A stretch of 64,000 nt of DNA from positions 806,001-870,000 of the forward strand of contig NZ_OOHJ01000022.1 in assembly GCF_900323885.1 (NCBI RefSeq), in the 5' to 3' direction. A model generated the notes under the pieces. It saw only the letters and a list, made by a program, of their open reading frames with translations, searched no databases and was not told the origin of the DNA. Origin of the DNA: [Actinomadura] parvosata subsp. kistnae (GTDB lineage Bacteria > Actinomycetota > Actinomycetes > Streptosporangiales > Streptosporangiaceae). Both the position numbers and the translations under genes were made by a program. Positions 1-8,739 of this stretch are shown here, piece by piece (within the stretch, counting starts at the first letter, position 1; every line of letters starts with the position of its first letter).

Positions 1-679
1 CCAGCGCGTACGGGCTCCTGATCCCGAGGTCGGGCCGGGTGGCCATGAGGTAGACGGCGGCGTCGGCGAGGTAGATGGGCGAGTCGTAGGCCGTGACCTT
101 GCCCTTGTAGGGCGAGTTCGGGTCGAAGACGACGCTCCAGGAGTCGGGGGCGGGCCTGACCGTGTCGGTGCGCCACATCAGCAGGTTGGCGCCGCGGCCG
201 TGCGGCACCCCGTACGGGACGCCGTTCACGGAGTTCCACGGCTTGCTCTTCAGGCCGTCGAACACGTCGGTGTAGTTGGGGATGAGGCTGGTGTTGACCG
301 GGGCGACGGTGCCGGCCGCGATGAGGCGCAGCGAGGCGTCGCCGGAGGCGGAGACGGCGTCGTACTGGCCGGTGCGCATGAGCGCGACCATCTCGTCCGA
401 GGTGCCGGCCACCTTCACGTTCACCTGGCAGCCGGTCTCCTGCTCGAACGGGGTGACCCAGTCCACCTTGGGGTCGTTGCTCCCGTCCTCGACGTAGCCG
501 GCCCACGCGACGAGGTCGACCTGCCCCTCGCCGGTGCCGAGGGCCTGCGGGGCGCTCAGCCGGGGCGGGACGAACCCGCTCTGGCCGGGGGCGGGGGCGC
601 CCGTGGTGGGGGTGGTGCCGCCGCAGGCGGCGGCGAGCGCGAGGGCCGCCGCCGCGAGGGCCGATCCGATCCGTCGCAT
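1..679 (-). CDS. Polyamine-type ABC transporter substrate-binding lipoprotein (partial)
   Basis: This is an extracellular solute-binding lipoprotein of the spermidine/putrescine (PotD) type. The window holds its first 226 codons and the gene runs off the left edge. The start at 679 gives a short basic N-terminus and a hydrophobic stretch ending in a lipobox, LAAAC, with the lipidated Cys at residue 19. A Pro/Thr-rich linker follows, then a mature domain containing WAGYVEDGS and a VTPFEQETGCQVNVK stretch typical of family 1 binding proteins for polyamines. It lies 34 bp downstream of the ATPase gene on the same strand, so the permeases probably follow outside the window. The ligand is inferred from family resemblance only. 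Confidence 0.85.
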   Translation of the reverse strand, partial: MRRIGSALAAAALALAAACGGTTPTTGAPAPGQSGFVPPRLSAPQALGTGEGQVDLVAWAGYVEDGSNDPKVDWVTPFEQETGCQVNVKVAGTSDEMVALMRTGQYDAVSASGDASLRLIAAGTVAPVNTSLIPNYTDVFDGLKSKPWNSVNGVPYGVPHGRGANLLMWRTDTVRPAPDSWSVVFDPNSPYKGKVTAYDSPIYLADAAVYLMATRPDLGIRSPYAL

Positions 680-713
680 GGCCTTCTTCTCCTCCGGGGT
701 CGCGAGGTGGTGG

Positions 714-1748
714 TCAGGTGATGGCGAACTCGTGGCGCCGCTGCCACACGAGCCGGACGCGGGCGCCTCTCAGGCCGAGCACCTCCATGGAGGAGACCTG
801 GAGGTTCTGCTGGAGGGCGATCAGCCGGCCGCCGGCGTCGAGGTCCACGACGAACCGGGTGGCGGGGCCCGCGTACACGACCTCCGCGACCGTCCCCGCC
901 GCCGAGCGCTCGTCGGGGCCGGCCAGGGCGTCCGCGCCGGGCACCACGCGCAGCTTCTCCGGCCGCACGCTGTACGTGCCGGAGCGGCCGAGCAGCTTCT
1001 CGGCGGCGGCGCCCGCGATGAGGTTGGACGTGCCGACGAACCCGGCCACGAACGCGGTCGCGGGCCGCTCGTACACCTCGGCGGGCGTGCCGACCTGCTC
1101 GATCCGGCCCCGGTCGAACACCGCCACCCGGTCGCTCATCGTCAGCGCCTCCTCCTGGTCGTGCGTGACGAACAGGAACGTGATGCCGACCGCGCGCTGC
1201 AGCTCCTTCAGCTCGACCTGCATCTCCTCGCGCAGCTTGAGGTCGAGCGCGCCCAGGGGCTCGTCGAGCAGCAGCACGCGCGGCCGGTTGACCAGCGTCC
1301 TGGCCAGCGCGACCCGCTGCCGCTGGCCGCCGGAGAGCTGGGCCGGGCGGCGGGACTCGAAGCCCGCCAGCCGCACCGAGCGCAGCGCGGCCAGGGCCCG
1401 CTCGCGCCGCTCGGCCTTGGGGACCTTCTTCACGCGCAGGCCGTACTCGACGTTGGCCAGCACGTTCATGTGCGGGAACAGGGCGTAGTCCTGGAAGACG
1501 GTGTTGACGTCGCGCTCGAACGGGGCCAGCCGGGTGACGTCGGCGCCGCCCAGCTCGATCGTGCCGGCCGTGGGCGGCTCGAAGCCGGCGATCATGCGCA
1601 GCACCGTGGTCTTGCCCGATCCGGACGGCCCCAGCATCGCGAAGAACTCGCCGTCGCGGACCTCCAGATCGATCCCGTCGACGGCCGTGACCGGCCCGAA
1701 CTCCTTGCGCAGCCCGCGTAAGCCGACGGCTGTCTCACTGCCTGGCAT
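714..1748 (-). CDS. ABC transporter ATP-binding protein, PotA type
   Basis: This is the cytoplasmic ATPase that powers import for the adjacent binding protein. Visible motifs are a Walker A (GPSGSGKT, near residue 40), the Q-loop region (VFQDYALFPHMNV), the ABC signature LSGGQRQRVALAR, a Walker B LLLDEPLGALD and the H-loop VTHDQEEA. The C-terminal third is a TOBE-like domain, usual for PotA/UgpC-type ATPases. An in-frame ATG also exists at 1760; I prefer 1748 because CAGG lies just upstream, but neither start has a strong ribosome site. The gene is divergent from the GntR regulator at 1833, which probably controls it. Confidence 0.88.
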   Translation of the reverse strand: MPGSETAVGLRGLRKEFGPVTAVDGIDLEVRDGEFFAMLGPSGSGKTTVLRMIAGFEPPTAGTIELGGADVTRLAPFERDVNTVFQDYALFPHMNVLANVEYGLRVKKVPKAERRERALAALRSVRLAGFESRRPAQLSGGQRQRVALARTLVNRPRVLLLDEPLGALDLKLREEMQVELKELQRAVGITFLFVTHDQEEALTMSDRVAVFDRGRIEQVGTPAEVYERPATAFVAGFVGTSNLIAGAAAEKLLGRSGTYSVRPEKLRVVPGADALAGPDERSAAGTVAEVVYAGPATRFVVDLDAGGRLIALQQNLQVSSMEVLGLRGARVRLVWQRRHEFAIT

Positions 1749-1832
1749 AACCTGAAACATATGATTTCAAAGGTTTTGCGACAAGGGCGGCTCCTGTATC
1801 AATGTCGTTGACGTCGGAGAGGTGGGGGGGCG

Positions 1833-2626
1833 ATGGGCGCGAGTGGATCCCACCCGGCCGTGTTCGCGCCCGTAGGAGGCGCCGGCCGGGTGGACGCGGT
1901 CGTGCGCCGCCTGTCCGACGCCATCGCGCTCGGCCTGCTGGCCGACGGGGAGCAGCTGCCCAGCGAGGCCGAGCTGGCCGCCCGGCTCGGCGTCTCCACG
2001 GTCACCTTGCGGGAGGCGCTGATGGCGCTGCGCCAGCAGGGGCTGGTCGAGACGCGGCGCGGGCGCGGCGGCGGCAGCTTCGTCCGTACGCCGAGCGAGC
2101 CGCCCGAGCTGGGGGCGCGGCTGCGCGCGTTCACCGTGGACGAGCTGCGCGACCTGGGCGACCACTACGCGGCCATCGCGGGCGCGGCGGCCCGGCTGGC
2201 GGCCCTGCGCGCCCTGCCCGGCGACATCGCACCCCTGCGGCGCACCCTCGACGCCATGGCCCGCGCCCGCGCCGCCGCGGCGGAGACGGGCGCTGCGGCG
2301 GGGGCAGGCGCGGCGGGCGGACCAGGTGCCGCCGCCGATCATGGAGCGGTGTTGCGCCGGCTCGACGGGCGGTTTCACATCGAGGTGGCCGCCGCCTCCC
2401 AGTCGGCACGACTCACTCAGGAGGAGATCCGGTTACAGGCCGACATCGGGCCGTTGCTCTGGCTTCCGTACGACGAGCCCGGCAGGCACGATGAGGCCAC
2501 GGCCCAGCATCGCGCCATCGCCGAGGCCATCCGCCGCGCCGACCCCGACCTGGCCGCGACCTGGCCGAACAGCATGTGCTCGACGCGATCGAACGGCTCA
2601 TCGAGCTGCGGTTGCGGCTCGGCTGA
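1833..2626 (+). CDS. GntR-family regulator with FCD-like domain (frameshift near 3' end)
   Basis: This is a DNA-binding repressor of the FadR subfamily. The N-terminal winged helix is clear (AIALGLLADGEQLPSEAEL, then LGVSTVTLREALMAL, residues about 30-80). An all-alpha C-terminal sensor domain follows, with a low-complexity Ala/Gly insert around residue 150. As read, the frame ends at 2633 with an implausible Ser/Cys-rich tail. Adding one base near 2563 (in acctgg) restores a helical end, LAEQHVLDAIERLIELRLRLG, with a stop at 2624-2626. The start at 1833 is preceded by GAGAGGTGGGG. It is divergent from the polyamine ABC genes and followed by a Cache-domain gene, so it likely senses the transported substrate. 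Confidence 0.85.
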
Positions 2627-2701
2627 CGGCTGACCGCGCGCCGCGGAGCGGGAGCCTCCGGCCGTGCCGGGCGCGACCACCGGCACGGAGGTAGCAGCGC
2701 G

Positions 2702-3433
2702 ATGCCCCAGCCCCCGACTCCCGTCCCGCCCACCGCCGCGACCGCGCCCGTCGGGCGGGCCGTCTCCCGCATCGGCGAGACCGTGCGGGGCGTGTTCACC
2801 GTCCTGGACGAGGTGCGCGCCCGCACCGCCGCGCTCGCCCGCGCCCGGCGGCCCCTGACCAGGGGCGACCTGGCGGCCCTGCGGCCGCTGCTCTTCCGCC
2901 ACCTCGGCGGGCTCATCGCGGGCATCGGGTTCATCGCCGCGCCGGGCCTGCTGGCGGACGCGCCGTGGTACCTGGAGTGGTGGCAGGACGACCCGTCGGG
3001 CCCGCCGGTGCAGCTCCTGCGCGACCTCGACCCGGCCAGCAGCGCGTTCTACGACTACACGCACTGGGAGTGGTACGCGGGGCCGAGCGAGGGGGCGGAG
3101 CGGACGATCTGCGGGCCGTACGTGGACTACCTGTGCACCGACGAGTACAGCCTCACGCTGTCGGTGCCGGTGACGGCCGGGGGCGCGTTCGTGGGGGTGG
3201 CGGCGGCGGACGTGTTCGTGCGGCGGTTCGAGGGGGCGGTGGTGCCGGTGCTGCGGGAGGTGCCGGTGCCGGCGTTCGTGATCAGCGCGGCCGGGCGGGT
3301 CGTGGCGTCCAACACCGCCAGGTGGATCGGCGGGTCGGTGTTCCGTGGCGAGGCGGGGTTCGCCGTGCATCCGTGCGACGGGCTGCCGCTGTCGGTCGTC
3401 GCCGCAAGCGCCGCAAGCCCCTTGCGGTCTTAA
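2702..3433 (+). CDS. Cache-domain (PDC sensor-like) protein
   Basis: This 243-residue protein has no signal peptide or obvious membrane helix. Residues about 60-240 look like a Cache/PDC ligand-binding fold: a helix with FRHLGGLIAGIGFIAAPG, then a WYLEWWQ stretch, FYDYTHWEWY, the CGPYVDYLCTDEYSLTLSVPV strand region and a second half ending with AFVISAAGRVVASN. Such domains normally sense small molecules outside the cell. Here the domain stands alone and is apparently soluble, next to a GntR regulator and a polyamine-type transporter, which suggests a ligand-sensing or binding accessory role. GGAGGT lies 9 bp before the ATG. An imperfect dyad (CTTGCG at 3421-3426, CGCAAG at 3434-3439) overlaps the stop codon. 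Confidence 0.7.
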   Translation: MPQPPTPVPPTAATAPVGRAVSRIGETVRGVFTVLDEVRARTAALARARRPLTRGDLAALRPLLFRHLGGLIAGIGFIAAPGLLADAPWYLEWWQDDPSGPPVQLLRDLDPASSAFYDYTHWEWYAGPSEGAERTICGPYVDYLCTDEYSLTLSVPVTAGGAFVGVAAADVFVRRFEGAVVPVLREVPVPAFVISAAGRVVASNTARWIGGSVFRGEAGFAVHPCDGLPLSVVAASAASPLRS

Positions 3434-3534
3434 CGCAAGAATTTGAGGGATTACTGAAAGTCGTTCACAGGCTCTTGTGGAGCGGTGTGCGCGGGGCCTA
3501 CTGTCGCCTCACCCCCCGAGAGAATCGAGCACGC

Positions 3535-5525
3535 ATGCCCCGTAGCACCCTCACCGCGGCGCTCCTCGTGGCCGCCGTCGCCTGCGGGCTGACGGCCCCG
3601 CCCGCCCTGGCGGCTTCCTCGGCGCCGGCGCCGGAAGTGACGCGGGCGGCGCTGGATCCGGCGCTCGTCGCGGGCCGGGGCGCCGCCGTGGCGTTCGACG
3701 AGCAGGAGGCGGAGAACGCGGCCACGAACGGCACGGTCATCGGCCCCGACCGCAGCGCGTACACGCTGCCCGCCGAGGCGTCCGGGCGCAAGGCGGTGCG
3801 GCTGGCGCCCGGGCAGCACGTCGAGTTCACGCTGCCCGCCAGGGCGAACGCGATCACCGTGCGCTACAGCATCCCCGACGCGCCCGGCGGGGCGGCATCA
3901 CCGCGCCGCTCGACGTCACCGTCAACGGCGGGCGCCGCACCACGATGACGCTGACCTCGCAGTACTCCTGGCTCTACAACCAGTACCCGTTCTCCAACGA
4001 CCCCGGCGCCGGCCTGCTGCACCCCGACTGGTGGATCACCGAGTGCGCCTGCGTGCCCGCCGCGACCACGCCGCCGCCCGTCATCGCCAAGCCGTTCCGG
4101 CCCAGCCACTTCTACGACGAGCAGCGCCTGCTCCTCGGCCGCACCTACCGGGCGGGCGACCGCGTCCGGCTGACCGCGCCGGCGGGCCGGGCGGCGGAGT
4201 GGACGGTCATCGACCTGCTCGACTCCGAGCTCGTCGGCCCGCCCAAGGTGGAGCTGCGCGCGGCGAACGTGCTGGCCTTCGGCGCGGACCCGACCGGCCG
4301 GCGCGACTCCGCGGGCGCGATCGAGCAGGCCATCGCGTACGCCAAGCGCAAGCGGCTGAAGGTGTACCTGCCGCCGGGCACGTACCAGGTGAACCGGCAC
4401 ATCATCGTCGACGACGTGACGATCACCGGCGCGGGCAGCTGGTACACCGTCGTCAAGGGCCGCGAGGTCGCCCTGCCCGAACAGGCGCCCGACGGCTCCG
4501 TGCACACCGGCGTCGGCTTCTACGGCAGGCCCGCCGCCGAGGGCGGCAGCCGCAACGTGCACCTGTCGGGCTTCGCGATCGAGGGCGACGTCCGCGAGCG
4601 CATCGACACCGACCAGGTCAACGGCATCGGCGGCGCGATGAGCGACTCCACCATCGACGGCCTGCACATCCGGCACACCAAGGCCGGCATGTGGTTCGAC
4701 GGCCCGATGTCGAACCTGCGCGTCACGAACACGATCATCGTCGACCAGATCGCCGACGCCGTGAACTTCCACACCGGCGTCACGAACTCGTCCGTCTCGA
4801 ACAGCTTCATCCGCAACAGCGGCGACGACGCCCTGGCCATGTGGTCGGAGAAGAGCGCGAACGCGGGCAACACGTTCGACCACAACACCGTGCAGTCGCC
4901 CGTCCTGGCCAACGGCATCGCCGTCTACGGCGGCACCGACAACACGATCTCGGGCAACCTCGTCGCCGACCCCGTCAGGGAGGGCAGCGCGCTCCAGGTC
5001 GGCTCCCGCTTCGGCGCCGAGCCGTTCGCCGGCCGCCTCGACATCACCGGCAACACCACCGTGCGCGCCGGCACGTACGAGCTGAACTGGAACATCGGGC
5101 TGGGCGCCATCTGGTTCTACGCGCTGGAGCGGGACATCGCCGCCGACATCCGCGTCACCGGCAACGACTTCCTCGACACCACCTACAACGCGATCATGCT
5201 GGTGAGCGAGTGGTCGGTGAAGGACCTGTACGCGATCACGAACGTGCACTTCAAGGACCTGCGCGTGGACGGCACCGGCACGTCGGTGGTCAGCGCCCGG
5301 GTGAAGGGGTCGGCCACGTTCGAGAACGTCGACGCCCGCAACGTCGGCGCGGTGGGCGTCAACAACTGCGGCTCGTTCGGCTTCCCCGCCACCGGTTCCG
5401 AGTTCTCCCTGGAGGATCGCGGCGGGAACGACGGCGGCTGGCTGGCGCCCTGGCTGCTGCCCAACACGATCACCTGCGACGACCGCCCGCCGGTCGTCCC
5501 GCCGCCCGCCCCGTCCCCCTGGTGA
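3535..5525 (+). CDS. Secreted right-handed beta-helix glycosidase, GH87-like (single frameshift)
   Basis: This is a secreted polysaccharide-degrading enzyme. A Sec signal peptide (hydrophobic core AALLVAAVACG, cleavage after PALAA) is followed by an all-beta region and, from about residue 260, the pectate-lyase-type opening VLAFGADPTGRRDSAGAIEQA. Repeated Asn/Asp-rich strands follow, including NSGDDALAMWS, a double Asp arrangement like that of GH87 alpha-1,3-glucanases and mycodextranases. The reading frame breaks near 3890, in ggcggggcggc. One inserted base joins PDAPGG to GITAPLDVTVNGGRRTTMTL and gives 663 residues; as read, the signal-bearing part and the catalytic part lie in different frames. 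The substrate (fungal or bacterial alpha-glucan, or pectin) is inferred. Confidence 0.8.
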
Positions 5526-5528
5526 CCC

Positions 5529-5565
5529 CCGCCTGCCGGGCAGGCGGCCCCCTCCCGGCAGGCGG
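5529..5565. terminator. Inverted-repeat region between convergent genes
   Basis: Arms CCGCCTGCC (5529-5537) and GGCAGGCGG (5539-5547) are perfectly complementary, and a third copy of the motif, CGGCAGGCGG, follows at 5556-5565. The second and third copies give alternative hairpins with the first. There is no T-run. It sits between convergent genes and probably ends transcription from both sides. Confidence 0.5.
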
Positions 5566-5594
5566 TGCGGCGGGTCACGCCGTGGCGGGCCCGG

Positions 5595-6461
5595 TCAGGT
5601 CAGGTCGGGGACGCCCCTGACCACGGTGGTGGACAGGGTGCCGATCTCGGCGATGCCGATCGTGACCGTGTCGCCGTCGTGCAGCGTGAACGGCAGGTCC
5701 GGCACCAGGCACGTGCCGGTGGCCAGCACGGCGCCGTCGGGGAAGACGTCGGCGCGGTAGAGGTAGCCGGCCAGGTCGTCGAGGCGGCGGTTGAGCTGCG
5801 AGGTGCTGGCCTTGCCCTCCCAGACCGTCTCCCCCGCCCGGGCGATGCCGAGCGAGATGTCCAGCGCGTACGGGTCCGCGACCTCCCAGGCGGGCCTGAT
5901 CGCCGGCCCGACCGCGCAGGCACCGAGGTAGATCTTGGCCTGCGGCAGGTAGAGCGGGTTGACGCCCTCGATGGTGCGGGAGCTGACGTCGTCCACGACG
6001 GTGTAGCCGACGATCTCCCCGGCCGCGTTCAGCACCAGGCCGAGCTCCGGCTCCGGCACGTCGATCTCGGAGTCCGCGCGCACCGCGATACGCCCGCCGT
6101 GCCCGGCGACCTTCCACGCCACCGACTTGAAGAACAGCTCGGGCCGCTCGGCGTCGTACACCAGCTCGTACACGTCGGCGGCCCGCTCGCTCTCCAGCAC
6201 GCGCGCCTCCCGCGAGCGGCGGTAGGTGACGCCGGCCGCCCACACCTCCATGCGCCCGTCCACGGGCGGCAGCAGCGGCACGGAGCCGGACGGGTGCCGG
6301 GTCCCGTCGGCGGAGGCGCAGCGCTCCCGCAGCTCATCGGAGGACAGCCGGAGCAGCTCGCCCACGCTGGTGATCCCCGACAGCTCCACCACCTGCTCAC
6401 CGTCGTCCACCCCGACCGCGTCTGCGCTGGTCAGTGGGCTGGTGAACCGTACGATCTGCAT
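5595..6461 (-). CDS. Fumarylacetoacetate hydrolase-family protein, sugar-acid dehydratase-like
   Basis: This is a 288-residue FAH-fold enzyme. Metal-ligand type acidic residues are visible in VPEPELGLVL, followed by GYTVVDDVSSRTIEG, NPLYLPQAKIYLGACA and the C-terminal GTLSTTV. From memory, this pattern is closer to 2-keto-3-deoxy-D-arabinonate dehydratase and related sugar-acid enzymes (FFKS, DSEIDVPEPELGLVL, PLYLPQAKIY) than to true fumarylacetoacetase. A role in pentonate or other sugar-acid breakdown is therefore likely but not proven. The start at 6461 is chosen over an ATG at 6494 because AGGAGC lies 5-10 bp before it. The gene is convergent with the beta-helix glycosidase and separate from its other neighbours. 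Confidence 0.8.
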   Translation of the reverse strand: MQIVRFTSPLTSADAVGVDDGEQVVELSGITSVGELLRLSSDELRERCASADGTRHPSGSVPLLPPVDGRMEVWAAGVTYRRSREARVLESERAADVYELVYDAERPELFFKSVAWKVAGHGGRIAVRADSEIDVPEPELGLVLNAAGEIVGYTVVDDVSSRTIEGVNPLYLPQAKIYLGACAVGPAIRPAWEVADPYALDISLGIARAGETVWEGKASTSQLNRRLDDLAGYLYRADVFPDGAVLATGTCLVPDLPFTLHDGDTVTIGIAEIGTLSTTVVRGVPDLT

Positions 6462-6566
6462 GCCTGCTCCTAGCTCCATCGAACGAGGGGGCACATGTCA
6501 TCCGATGAATGTCCCCTATGGGATCAACTTAGTAGTTTGTCGCAGTGAGCGGGAGGCCCCTCCCCG

Positions 6567-8170
6567 TCAGATCACGTCGAAGTCCGCCATCATCGCCATG
6601 TCCTCGTGCTCCAGATTGTGGCAGTGCAGCATGTAACGGCCCCGGTGGCCGTCGAAGCGGGCCAGCACGTCCACGACCTCGTACGGGCGCACGTCCACCG
6701 TGTCCTTCCAGCCCGCGTCCGTCGCCGCCGGCGGCCGGCCGTTCCTGGCCAGCACCTGGAAGTGGGCCAGGTGCAGGTGCACGGGATGGTGGAAGTCGCT
6801 GGTCAGCCGCCAGACCTCGGCGGTGCCCAGACGCGGGCGCGCCAGCGGCACCCCCGGCCGGTAGCGGTGGCCGTTGATCGTCCACGACTCGTCCGTCCTG
6901 CGGAAGTCGAACGTACGGGCGGCGACGGGACGCGGGCGGCCCGGCGGGCGGGACAGGACGGCGGGCACGGCGGTGTCGTCCGGCGCCCGGCGGGTGACGA
7001 CGAAACGCATGACGTTGCCCGCCGGGCCGCCGGCCAGCGTGTTCAGCAGCGTGACCGTGCTGCCGGGCGGGTAGGCGGAGAAGTCCACGACGACGTCGAA
7101 CCGCTCGCCCGGCGCCATCGTGATCGTGTCGTGCGCGACCGGCGCGGCCAGCAGGCCCGCGTCGCTGCCGACCTGCGTGAACCGGCCGCCCGGCGACAGC
7201 CGCAGGCGGTACCTGCGGGCGTTGGAGGCGTTCACCAGCCGCAGCCGGTGCCGCGTGGCCGTCACCTCGGCCACCGGCCAGGGCGCCCCGTTGACCAGGA
7301 TCACGTCACCCTCGACGCCCTCCATGAAGTCGGGGTCGCGCGCGTGCGAGTGCCCGTGCCCGCCGTGGGCTTGGGGGTAGCGGAAGGAGCCGTCCTCCTC
7401 GAACGACCGGTCGCAGATCATCAGCGGCAGCTCCCGCTCGCCCCTCGGGAGCGGCAGCGCGTCCTCCTCCTCGTCCCGGACCAGCACCATCCCGGCCAGC
7501 CCCCGCCACACCTGCGGCGCGGTGAAGTCCATCCGGTGGTCGTGGTACCAGAGCGTGGCGGCGCGCTGCTCCACCGGGTAGCGGTAGTCCTTGACGACCG
7601 GGTGGTGCACCTCGCCCGGATGGCCGTGCGGGGCGGCGTGGCCGGCGGGGACGACGAGGTCGGTCGGGTAGCCGTCCGAGCCGGGCGGGTTGACGCCGCC
7701 GTGCAGGTGGGTGGAGGTGGGCACGGGCAGCTCGTTGCGCACGCGGAGCACGGCGGGGGTGCCGCGCCGCAGCTCGAACGTGGGGCCGGGGAAGGTGCCG
7801 CCGTACCCCCACACCTCGGTGCGCAGGCCGGGCAGGATCTCGACGGCCGCCACCCGCTGCGTCACCTCGTACCGGCCGGGGCGCACCGGCCTGGCCACCT
7901 CGGGGATCGGCAGCGGCACGGTGAACGGCTCCGGCAGGCGCGCCCTGCCGGCCAGCAGCTCACCGGCGCTCTCGGCGTCCCCGCCGCACCCGGCCACGGC
8001 CAGCCCGGCCCGCCGAGCAGCCCGAGCAACCCGCGCCGCGACCATCCCCCCGGCCGCCCGGCACCCGCGCCGGGCCTCGTGCCCGCATCGCGCCCGGCAC
8101 CCGCGCCGGGCCTCGTGCCCGCATCGCGCCCTGCGCCTTCGCCTGTGCCGCGGGCCTGGCTTCGGCTCAT
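6567..8170 (-). CDS. Tat-exported multicopper oxidase (single frameshift in signal region)
   Basis: This is a copper enzyme that oxidises a metal or phenolic substrate outside the membrane with reduction of oxygen. All four copper motifs are visible: HLHGGVN, LWYHDHRMD, the type 1/3 motif HPVHLHLAHF and the C-terminal HCHNLEHED. A His-rich insert (HGGHGHSHARD) lies mid-protein. The start at 8170 gives a twin-arginine signal, SRRGLLGLLGG, leading to a lipobox-like VAGC, but the frame breaks within that signal near 8011. One added base in cccggcccgcc restores it, for a total of 534 residues. Two exact 36-bp repeats (8060-8131) encode a Gly/Arg-rich N-terminal extension. Its ATG overlaps the stop of the upstream membrane gene (ATGA). 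Confidence 0.85.
8060..8131. repeat. Two exact tandem 36-bp repeats in multicopper oxidase N-terminus
   Basis: Positions 8060-8095 and 8096-8131 are identical. They lie in frame ahead of the Tat signal and encode a duplicated 12-residue Gly/Ala/Arg-rich segment. The length keeps the reading frame. Confidence 0.9.
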
Positions 8171-8586
8171 GCCGCACCCGCCGCGCTCGTGCGCCGGCGG
8201 AGGGCCAGCCAGGTCCAGGCGGTGAAGACGGCCGACAGGCCGAAGATCGCCATCCCGAGCGGGAAGTGGCCGCCGAGCACGCGCCACTGCCCCAGTGCCA
8301 CCTGCACCGTCTCCACCACCACGAGCCCCGCACTGGCCACCGCCGGCCACCCCGCTCCCCGGCCGGGCCGCCACAGCAGGACGGCCGCCAGGAGTTGCAG
8401 GTAGAGCACGGCGTGGGTGAAGCCGCCGTTGTCGCGGTGCCAGGTCAGCAGGTCGACGTCGCCGGTGACGAACAGCCCGGCCAGGGCGGCCTGCGCGAGG
8501 ACGCCCGCCAGGTGCGCCGTGGCCGTCACCCGCAACGACCAGACGATCCAGGCGCGCGGCGCCGGTGTGGAGTCCGAGGAGGTCAT
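8167..8586 (-). CDS. Small four-helix membrane protein upstream of multicopper oxidase
   Basis: This 139-residue protein starts at 8586, with AGGAG about 10 bp upstream. About four membrane segments can be seen: HLAGVLAQAALAGLFV, AVLYLQLLAAVLLW, AVASAGLVVVETVQVALG and MAIFGLSAVFTAWTWLAL. The loop between the first two carries TWHRDNGG, and the C-terminus is basic. The family is not recognised with certainty. Its stop codon overlaps the start of the multicopper oxidase, so the two are translated together, and it may be a membrane partner or stability factor for that oxidase. Confidence 0.75.
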   Translation of the reverse strand: MTSSDSTPAPRAWIVWSLRVTATAHLAGVLAQAALAGLFVTGDVDLLTWHRDNGGFTHAVLYLQLLAAVLLWRPGRGAGWPAVASAGLVVVETVQVALGQWRVLGGHFPLGMAIFGLSAVFTAWTWLALRRRTSAAGAA

Positions 8587-8657
8587 GCCGGGAATGCTCC
8601 TTCGGCGGGCGGTCCGGCCACATCCCGCGCGGGGCGGCACCGGGCCGTACTCCCGGG

Positions 8658-8694
8658 GGCGTACGCGGCGGGTGCGGGGCGGGAAACGTACGCC
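8658..8694. promoter_or_regulatory. Inverted repeat in divergent promoter region
   Basis: Arms GGCGTACG (8658-8665) and CGTACGCC (8687-8694) are perfectly complementary, with centres 29 bp apart, close to three helical turns. They lie between the divergent oxidase operon and the two-component operon, a plausible regulator site. Alternatively it is chance in GC-rich DNA. Confidence 0.4.
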
Positions 8695-8739
8695 ACGGGG
8701 ATGACGCCCGCCCAGGGCGGCGATGGCTACCTTATGGGC

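Noticed and set aside
4031..5620. Long Arg/His-rich plus-strand frame overlapping the beta-helix glycosidase
   Set aside because: It is a shadow frame in GC-rich coding DNA; composition is unlike any protein and the overlapped frame has clear enzyme motifs.
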